Of a stretch of DNA of 64,000 nt, positions 56,430 to 64,000 are shown piece after piece. A program made the position numbers and the translations under genes. The DNA lies in contig JAGPYM010000004.1 in the NCBI GenBank assembly GCA_020736575.1, positions 1,426,001-1,490,000 on the forward strand, in the 5' to 3' direction. Origin of the DNA: Thelonectria olida (lineage: Eukaryota; Ascomycota; Sordariomycetes; Hypocreales; Nectriaceae). Below the pieces are notes generated by a model, which was given only the letters and a program-made list of their open reading frames with translations, was not told the origin of the DNA and searched no databases. How positions within the stretch are numbered: the stretch's first letter is position 1; every line of letters begins with the position of its first letter.

Positions 56430-57429
56430 CTACTGAGTCTTTTTGGCAAACTCCACCCGGAGAATGAGATGCTTGAAACCGAATCCGTCCATCTTGGCAC
56501 AGGCCTTGACAGCATCGCCACGGTCCGCGAAACTGATGAAAGCGAAACCCTTCGCCATGCCAGTTTCTCTGTCCTTCGCCAAGAATACTCTGGTAACACG
56601 TCCAAAGCGCTCGAACATATCGCGCAACTCTTGCTCCTCGGCCATCTCGGAGACCTATGTATCACAGTCAGCATACAAGGATATATAAAAATCCAGGGTA
56701 TATCACCCACGTTTGTGACACGCAGGGTAGCGAGGTCGTCCCGCTCTCCAAACTTCGATCCACCCATCCGCTCACCAGCACCACCACCAGGGCCTCCGCG
56801 CAGGGCAGGAGGAACATATGAGCCCTTCTTACCGGCGCCGGGGCCGGCGGCAGATGAAGGCTCGTCGCCCATGCCAGCAGCAACATCGGCGGCACCAGTC
56901 TCTCCCATAGGAGCCATGGTGTCCTTGTAAGGACATCTGGCAGTGAAATGCTCTCCGTTACAGATACGGCACTTGACCTTCTTGTCCTTCAACTTGTCCT
57001 TCATGGCCTGGGCGTTGGGATCGGCGGCCTCGTCCTTGGCATCCTTGCGCCAGTTCACGCTTGGTCGGAAGATAATGTTCTCGCCAACGGTGGTGGTATC
57101 GTGGGCAGGTCCCGGGGGGTCCTTGGCGCTTTGGCCGAACTTGGGCCAGGTTTTCCGGTCGGCGACTCGAGGATTCACGGTCTCGGTGTGGGTGATGTAT
57201 CGGACGCGGCGAGTGGTCTTGACCTTCTGGCCATCGTCATTGTATCCGTAGGTGATGATCGTCTTGGTGCCATCCTTGTTGGAGATGGTCTGAGGGGGGG
57301 GGAGTTCGGTGGACGTCTCCTCGATGTCGTCGTCGTCGGCCCAATCGTGCCTTTTAATGGTGGGGTTAGTCAAAGTGAAAGTCGCATCCCCGGTAAAGAC
57401 CTCACTTACTTGGCTGCTGCGGTAGCCAT
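56430..57429 (-). CDS. tif35: Translation initiation factor eIF3 subunit g (Tif35), 294 aa
   Basis: Minus-strand exons are 57429-57410, 57350-56711 and 56654-56430 (885 nt). The first exon encodes only MATAAA plus part of the next codon, and joins in phase to [13 protein letters not shown]. eIF3g is a core-associated subunit of eIF3 that binds the 40S ribosome/mRNA and supports scanning. Visible features are the N-terminal eIF3i-binding region, a CCHC zinc knuckle ([16 protein letters not shown]) near residue 125, a Gly/Pro-rich linker ending [19 protein letters not shown], and a C-terminal RRM with RNP1 [14 protein letters not shown]. The intron between the second and third exons interrupts TNV/SEM at the RRM start. 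A G9 run at about 57293-57301 (PPP in ELPPPQ) is in frame, so not every long homopolymer in the window is faulty. Confidence 0.96.
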
Positions 57430-58470
57430 GATGGATGAATCGTGATCTGTCGAGCTCTTCTGTATTCGTGGGTTGCTCTGAATCGGCGTAATCGTGTTGT
57501 CGCAGTCGGAGGGGCTTTCGCTCGGATCGTGGGGTTTCTCGTTGATGGATGAATTTCAATCACTTTTTCGTGGTGCGGCGGTTGCCACATTGGTGGGGCA
57601 AAGCTCTAGCCACACCCAGGCTTCCAAGGACGCCACGGGTGTAAGTCACGTGGAGATAGAGCTACTTGGGCTACGATAAGAATGTGGCGTATGCATGTGA
57701 GCTGTGAGAGGTAGTTTTTAGCGGCGAGATAACTCCTTGGAGCTTAGGTAGGTAATTGGCAACACTACGTCTTTGGAACCATCTCGTGACGGACATCGGA
57801 CCTTTCTAGAGGTGGCCAGTTTGTCGGGTCTATCGGCACGAAAAGTACGGAAGGCGTTGGACCGACAGGTCACTGGAACGATTGAGGATTCAGATAGGTG
57901 GCGCAGCAAGATATCCAACTGTCTGCACCTAACGCTGTGATGCAGTTACACAACTTTCCATGTCTGATGAGAAATCAATCGGGTACAGTAACTCTGATTA
58001 CTTTACCCCTCTGCTAAGAGCTGGGAAAGGGGAATCAAACTTCAAGCCCATTTATAGTGAATGGTACGGTTCAACTAATGCGGTGATTCCAAGTGAAAGG
58101 AATGTTGCGGAGCTCTCTCTTGGTTGGGGAGGGAGGGAGCCAACCTAAGTGGCGCCCGATGGGGAATGGCCAAGCGTGGCGCAGCTCCCTCCCACGCCCA
58201 ATCCCATCCACGTAATGTGCGACGCAGTTCCGTGGCGGCCAAGGGGGCATGTGAGACGCCATTGAGTTTGGCACTGATCATTAAGTTTGCTATTGAACGC
58301 TTCTTCTTCCTATTCTCTCCTTCACACATCCGACCTTTATCACCTCCTCTCTCTTCATCAACTGACCGATTTCCGCCACTTTATCACAACAGTCGCTTCT
58401 TCTTCCTCGTCGATCGCCCTCCGTCCTGGACACATCTCGTCTCCTCTAATAGCTTCACAAACAACTCGAC
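57430..58470. other. Divergent intergenic region
   Basis: It separates the minus-strand eIF3g gene from the + strand CYSTM gene, so it should carry both promoters. A pyrimidine-rich leader is visible at 58290-58470. No gene is recognised. Confidence 0.6.
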
Positions 58471-58833
58471 ATGGCCTACAAGCAAGACGAACCTCCCGCC
58501 TACGGGCAACCTCCCGCAGCCCCGCAACCCGCATACGGCGGTTACCAAGATCCCTACCAGCAGGGCCAGCAGGGCCAGCAAGGCAACTATCAGCAAGGCA
58601 ATTACCAGCAAGCTCCTCCGATGGGATACTACAACCCTCAACAAGGTCCTTTCCCCGCCGGACAGGGCCCCTATCCTCCTCAGCCTGGTCCTTATGGCCA
58701 AGCACCATATGGCCAGCAAGGCATGCCTCCTCCTCAAGGATATTATCCCGAACAAAGATCGAAATCCGACGGACTCTTGACAGGCTTGCTAGCCGCATTG
58801 GCTTGCTGTTGCTGTCTGGACTGCCTTTTCTAA
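58471..58833 (+). CDS. Cysteine-rich transmembrane (CYSTM) protein, 120 aa
   Basis: One intronless exon. The N-terminal ~95 residues are a Pro/Gln/Gly/Tyr-rich low-complexity domain with repeats such as YQQGNYQQ and GPYPPQPGPYGQ. The end is a hydrophobic Cys-rich tail, DGLLTGLLAALACCCCLDCLF, the signature of the CYSTM/XYPPX family. These are small tail-anchored membrane proteins associated with stress tolerance and often palmitoylated. Direct membrane insertion by the tail is expected, with the repeats facing the cytosol. Function here is inferred from the family only. Confidence 0.92.
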   Translation: MAYKQDEPPAYGQPPAAPQPAYGGYQDPYQQGQQGQQGNYQQGNYQQAPPMGYYNPQQGPFPAGQGPYPPQPGPYGQAPYGQQGMPPPQGYYPEQRSKSDGLLTGLLAALACCCCLDCLF

Positions 58834-59209
58834 GCTCGAAAGCATGGGCCGAGCTTGGACGGTGGATAAATCCGAAAACTATATCATAGACTTCGTACGG
58901 GATGCTCGAGCTTGGTTCTTGGCCCAAAGGCCAATAATATCCTGAGAGGGGATGCGAGGATGACGCGCAGCGTAGGCGCATGATTGGACCGGCTTCGGCA
59001 GGGAACGCTCGGTTTTCTTTGGCATTTGTCTGGCGTTCGGTGGATTTTCTGATGTTGCGCATGCGCGTGGACTGGGCATCGCAACGAAGACCTTCTTTGT
59101 TTATTCCCTTGTATTCAAGTACACTAATATTCACATATTCGACCTTTCGCCGTTTTGATTCGAGCCACTTATGTGTGTATATCTAATTATACGTACTACT
59201 GTCTACTTG
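58834..59209. other. Convergent 3' region
   Basis: 3' UTRs of the CYSTM gene and the flavoprotein gene. No other feature is seen. Confidence 0.65.
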
Positions 59210-60592
59210 CTAGAGACTAGCAAAGAGCTCGGCAAACTCCGAATTGACTTTGGCGACACAGTCATTGCTGTAAATCATTTTCTGGACGTCAGGAGATGTC
59301 CACTTGTCTGGTACGGTGCCGTTGGACTTGTGCTCCCGGAACATCCTGTCCCTCTCCTCCTTTGCTTTGCCTTCGCCTAAGTGTAACGTCCGACCGGACA
59401 TGAAGGCCATCTGTACCAGGTTCGATGTCCAGTCTTTGCGAGACTTTTCGTACACCTTCAAGCATTTTGCGAGCGTTTCCGGGCGAGTGTCGGGGGCCAA
59501 GGATAGGACCTCGGCGATCGTTGCACCGTCTTCGATGGCCATGGCAGCGCCTTGGCTGAGATGCGGCAGTGTAGGATGGCATGCGTCTCCCAAGAGGGCG
59601 ACAGATCCATGGGTCCAGGTTGGTAATGGCTTATACATTCTCAGCCTCCATTCGCAGACCTCTTTCTCGGGAACGAGATTGAGCATCTTTTGGACCAGGG
59701 GACAGAAGGTCTCGAAAACCTTTAGCATGACCTCTTTGGATCCCCTGGTCGTATATGTGATCGATGGGGCATCGGCAAAGTTCTCGTCGGGCTGGACCGT
59801 CGAGAGATTGTAGATGGACTTGTTGTCGATGGCGTAGGCAATGATATGTTTCTTCTCGCCGACCCATCGCACAACTTTGTCGCTGTCGATAAGAGCCAGC
59901 AGCTCCGGGTCATCGGCCATGTCTTCGCGTTTAAGCATAATCCGGTAGGCAGCTTGTCCAGTGTCTTGCTGTTCGGCACTCGTGCCGATTTGTTGGAGAA
60001 GCTGTGTCCGAGTTGTACTTTTGATGCCGTCACAGCCTAGGAGGACATCTGTCTCGACAGTGTAAGGCTCCGAGTCTCGAGGCTGGAGTTTCATGGAGAC
60101 CTTAGGCGAGAAGTTGGTGATTTCGACGAGGGAGGTTGAGAAGTGGAACTTGATATTGCTTTCTTTCTTGCAAGCTTCGAATAGGTGGCCAGCTAGTGAA
60201 GCTCTGTGCCCGCAGCAATGAGAGAAGCCATACTTGCCCTTGATGTCAGGCATGTCGACATGGGCGAGTTCATTATTCGTAGCACCATCTAGTAACGTTA
60301 ACAGTTAGTCTACTATAAGCTCAGTAACTCGAAACCACATTTACGTACCGCGAATGCTGCTCCCCGCGACACATGTAGCCTCTTTCTCGATCTCTTCCCA
60401 GCATCCGAGTCTATCGAGGATCCTGCCCATGTTCGGGGCCATTTGGATCCCAGCTCCTACGAATCCGAGGTTGCTGGCTGTCTCGTAGACATGTATGTGC
60501 TTAAATCCTTTCTTGGCTAGTGCCAGGGCAGCTCCTAGGCCACCCATGCCAGAGCCCATGATGGCAATGTGAAGATCTCGAACGTCTCCCAT
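59210..60592 (-). CDS. FAD-dependent monooxygenase, salicylate-hydroxylase-like, 440 aa
   Basis: Minus-strand exons are 60592-60349 and 60288-59210, totalling 1323 nt; the intron begins GTACGT and ends ACTAG. The flavin/NADH-binding landmarks of class A aromatic hydroxylases are all present: an N-terminal Rossmann motif IAIMGSGMGGLGAALAL, the DG motif GCDGIKSTTR, and the GD motif LLGDACHPTLPHLSQGAAMA. Such enzymes hydroxylate phenolic acids such as salicylate using NAD(P)H and oxygen. The true substrate is unknown. No signal peptide or membrane segment is present. It is not flanked by other degradation genes. Confidence 0.92.
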
Positions 60593-62464
60593 CTCGATGA
60601 CTTGCCTTGGGCGAGGTTAAGCGATGTTATAGCCTGGCTATTGGCATTTAATGGGGTTTTGGAAAAAAATGGGCGCTTTCGATACTCATTTTTAAAACTG
60701 CCGAGCTGTAATGCGGGGGAAACAATACCGTTAGTAGCATCCGAGTGAATTGATAGTATGTGGGGGAGGGGGACCTCAATAGCGAGGCGTTGTAAGCCGC
60801 CGGGTCGGCAGAGGACACGGCAATTGAAGGGACCTGAGCAATAGGTGTATGAAGTCTCTATAGACAGAACATTACGAACAGCGAGTTGATCGTGGGGATA
60901 TATTCGTAAGTACCATCACTCTCCATGGGCAGATGAAACAAAGCTTATTCGAGGAACTCCCAATAAACGGTGCCTGGATATTGGCATGGATTAAGATCTC
61001 ATTTTCCAACGTGGTGATGACGCACATACCCTAGACTACCATGTCTCGTTTGAATCTCACTCTGGCTGAAGATTTGTGGCAACCTGGAAATGACCAACAA
61101 ACTACCTATTCAAGGCCTATACGAATTTTGGTGCAGTATTCGTAAACTTGATCTTGAACCCTGCATTGCCCGTTATGGAAGGCGATGAGCTCGGAGCGTG
61201 GGTGACATTGTCTCTATTGCTGACAGGGGCATAGCCGTGGCCAGGTTTCAGATTTGCTCTTGGATGCCTCGAAGCGACATGATTTCATCTGAAGGGAGCG
61301 GGCCGAAAATGGGAGTGAAACAACGCAAACTCTCATTTCGAGCTCGTCAACTCATGATGACCTCAATTGAACGCGGCTGGAATTTTATCCAGAGTTAGAC
61401 CGATGATGGAGGCGATGATAGAGGTCATGATGGGGCAGGGCCAAGATCGCCGCGAAGCAACGACATCATACCCTCCATCACCAACTCTTGGGCCAACAAG
61501 CAGGAAATGGTGCCAATGGTGCCACCGGAGGAGCAGCCGCTGAATCGCGTGTGGCCAGCCCAAGCCCAAATTGGGGGACCCGGCTGTCACGAACGAAGCT
61601 ATTTGTGGGTGACACGTATTTCGTAGATTGGAGAGGGGCGCCATTCACAAAGAGCCACAAACAAGGAGAAACGGCGTGAAAGAAGGAGCATGAGGAACAT
61701 GCTGGCATCACGCCCGAAAGAAAAGAAAGAAAAGAGCGTTCCTGACTACCGATTTGGCCAGCCCAAGACCGAAATTGAAAGGGTTCCCTTCTTTTTTGGA
61801 AGCGCGCGGCCTCGAGTTTCTATTTTATCGTCGCGGCGGCAAGAGCCAAAGGGCGGTTGGCCACGAACCGATGACACCCAACAAAGCCCAGGAGGGCGGC
61901 AGAATTCCAGGCACAAGGGCTTGTTTCATGGACGACCGCAGCCAATGAAGCCTCTGATGTCATGGATTGGCGCAGTTCCTGTAACATGGTCTCGCTACCC
62001 AGTTTTTTGTCTCTCCCAGCTTTGTGGGGGTTCCTTGGAGGGGGTTGTTTTTGACGACGGGCGCTGAGCGAGCCATTCAGAAGGGCCGTCGCCGCGCTGA
62101 GGGCCACGCTAGCGAGTCCCCAACCGGCCGGAGGCCTGCTCCGGGACGCAGCCACCTACAGGGGACCCAGTTATGACGCGACCTGAGCCTACCAAGAATG
62201 GCAACCTCCTCAACCCGACATTCTACCTATAAGCCAAACCGCCACTGTCTCATTTCACCTCTGCATCGTTGCATGCATTTCTTATTATCTCGGGTGACCT
62301 CTGCTCGCGTATGGCTGTGATGGCCTCTTCCTGCCGTCTTTGAATCTTCGCAACACCACCTACATTCGCTGACCAGCACCGAATCCTCTGGTCTTCTCCG
62401 TCGTCCTGCCCTTCTAGGGCCTCCCCCCTCGTTTCGAACACCTCAACCAGGCAAACCAACAGCT
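60593..62464. other. 1.9-kb intergenic region
   Basis: Promoters of the minus-strand flavoprotein gene and the + strand channel gene. A ~20-bp near-repeat (TGGCCAGCCCAAG...AAATTG) occurs near 61551 and again near 61755. A + strand frame at 61690-62067 has no domain and is not called. Confidence 0.55.
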
Positions 62465-64000
62465 ATGTCTTCTACCGCCTCCGAGACAGGCGAGTCGTCG
62501 TTGACCGGCACTTTGTCCTCCGTCGCCAACAGCGCCAGCAGCGCCGTCAGTTCGGCAATCTCGACGACACTTTCGGCATCAGAGACACTGCTCTCTTCGT
62601 CTGGTGGAACAAACACAACACCTTCATCGGCGTCGAAAACCTCGGCGGTATTTTCCCCAGAAACCACTATAGCCAACCCCTCAGAATCAGATCGAGGTAT
62701 CGGTATTGTCAGCTTTCTTACTGCCTTGGCGGTTGCCATGGTGGTGTTTGCTGTGCAGGTCCTGCTTTTTCTTCTTCTTCGAAATAAGCTGGCCCGAATC
62801 TTGTGCGTTAAAAGCGCCCCCTCCCTCGAAACGTCTAAACTGACCTCTTCCCAGTAAACCCAAGACGTATCTCGTGCCTGAACGCGAACGAACCGAGCCG
62901 CCACCGACAGGAGTTCTGGGAATGCTCAAGACCTTATGGAGCTTTAGCGACCGTGAAATTATCAACAAGTGTGGTCTCGATGCTTACTTTTTCCTTCGAT
63001 ACTTGAGGACGCTTCTGGTTATTTTCATCCCCATCTGCACCATTGTTATGCCAATCTTGATCCCTCTTAACTTTGTTGGTGGCATTGGTCATCAGGTTGA
63101 CATTAAAGACGATGACGACGCGAAGAACTCCACGTCCATCCCTACAGGATTGGACACATTGGCTTGGGGAAATGTCAGCCCGAAACACACGAAACGATAC
63201 GATGCGCATCTACTGATGGCTATTCTCGTCGTCATCTGGGTCTGCACTGTCTTCTTCTTCGAACTGCGTGTCTACATCAAGGTCCGCCAAGACTATCTCA
63301 CGAGCGCCGAACACCGACTTCGAGCATCAGCTACGACCGTTCTTGTCAACTCTATCCCCGCAAAGTGGCTCAGCGAGGAAGCTTTGAGGGGACTCTTTGA
63401 TGTGTTCCCTGGCGGTATCAGGAACATCTGGCTGAACCGTGACTTATCTTCACTCCTGGAAAAGATCTCCCAACGAAACAAGGTCCACAAGAAACTCGAA
63501 CAGGCCCAGACGGATCTCATCAAGGATGCCAAAAAGGCTCAACTTAAGAAGGCCAAAGCCGAGGAGAACAAGCAGCGGAAGGACATGAAGCTTGGAACGC
63601 TCAGCAAATCAGAAAAAGCCGCCCGTGATGCTCAAAAGGATGAGGAGGCCAAGCAGATGGCTAATAGCTCAGAAGGCCACAATGCCGGAGATCGACATGA
63701 TGTGCCACACACTGTGGATGCCGGAGTGCGTGAATCCAAGACCGAGGCTATCGATGAACGCCACTCTGAGTCCCAGAAGCGAGGATTGAAGTTCCTTGGC
63801 GATCCCTTTGCTAAAGTTGGCCATGGCATCAAAGGAGCTGTCTACAAGGCCGGAAACGGCGTGGAAGACACTCTGGAAACCACAAATGGTTTCATCGGCA
63901 TGAATAGCTCTAATGATCGCCCCCCAACTCGCTCATCCGACAGATATATGCCCGCCCTGGCTATTGGAGAAGACGCCCCCCGCCCTTCGGCCTCCGATAC
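62465..64000 (+). CDS. CSC1/RSN1-like (DUF221) calcium-permeable channel, N-terminal part, truncated by the window
   Basis: Exon 1 is 62465-62802. The intron is 62803-62854 (GTGCGT donor, CTGAC branch, CCCAG). Exon 2 starts at 62855 and is still open at 64000, giving at least 382 residues. The join reads ARIFKPKTYLVPERERTEPP, typical of the family. The Ser/Thr-rich N-terminus (about 80 residues) is probably extracytosolic. The first helix includes VSFLTALAVAMVVFAVQVLL, the second lies in RTLLVIFIPICTIVMPILIP, and the third in LLMAILVVIWVCTVFFFELR. A long charged cytosolic region follows, beginning VLVNSIPAKWLSEEALRGLF (PHM7_cyt domain) with a Lys/Glu-rich coiled coil. Family members (yeast Csc1/Rsn1, plant OSCA) are osmosensitive cation channels of the TMEM16-like superfamily. 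The main seven-helix domain must lie beyond the window. Confidence 0.9.

Noticed and set aside
57293..57301. G9 run suspected as another assembly error
   Set aside because: The eIF3g frame passes through it correctly (ELPPPQ), with conserved sequence on both sides in one frame.

Overview
The window reads as nuclear chromosomal DNA of a filamentous ascomycete (Pezizomycotina, most likely Sordariomycetes; species not determinable). The evidence is short introns of about 45-60 nt with GTRNGT donors, CTAAC/CTGAC-type branch points and (C/T)AG acceptors, monocistronic genes on both strands separated by long pyrimidine-rich leaders, and gene families typical of this group (AreB-type GATA factor, Zn2Cys6 regulator, Cho2, Svf1, CSC1/RSN1-like channel, CYSTM protein, an H4 variant). 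No bacterial, viral or transposon genes and no CRISPR arrays were found.

Layout, left to right. 1-7.2 kb: a 52-residue Cys/His-rich protein gene, then about 6.3 kb with no supportable gene but several simple repeats. 7.2-14.4 kb: a 14-TM-type MFS transporter (+), an Adp1-like ABC transporter (+) and a small beta-carbonic anhydrase (-). 14.4-18.8 kb: gene-poor. 18.8-25 kb: a membrane-associated GNAT acetyltransferase (+) with a probable alternative exon, a divergent histone H4 variant with five introns (-), and the AreB/ASD-4-type GATA regulator (-) with GATA-site clusters at two candidate promoters. 26.8-31.5 kb: Svf1 (+), a small unknown protein (+), a mitochondrial K+/H+ exchange-related protein (-) and an intron-containing tRNA-Ala(AGC). 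32.2-40 kb: a DUF676 lipase (-) and an RBR-like RING protein lacking the usual RING2 catalytic cysteine (-). 42.7-49.6 kb: a Zn2Cys6 factor (-) and a membrane-anchored lactonase-fold protein (-). 50.8-60.6 kb: Cho2 phosphatidylethanolamine methyltransferase (-), eIF3g (-), a CYSTM protein (+) and a salicylate-hydroxylase-like flavoprotein (-). 62.5 kb to the end: the 5' part of a CSC1/RSN1-type channel (+).

The genes look like a mix of housekeeping and regulatory functions and do not form a biosynthetic cluster. Two otherwise intact genes (ABC transporter and K+/H+ exchange protein) each need one extra base in a C/G homopolymer to stay in frame, and the RBR gene shows a similar signal at its 5' end. 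This points to homopolymer under-calling in the assembly more than to pseudogenes. The most interesting biology is the H4 variant, the 52-residue zinc-binding-like protein, the two-promoter arrangement of the GATA gene, and the catalytic-cysteine-less RBR protein.
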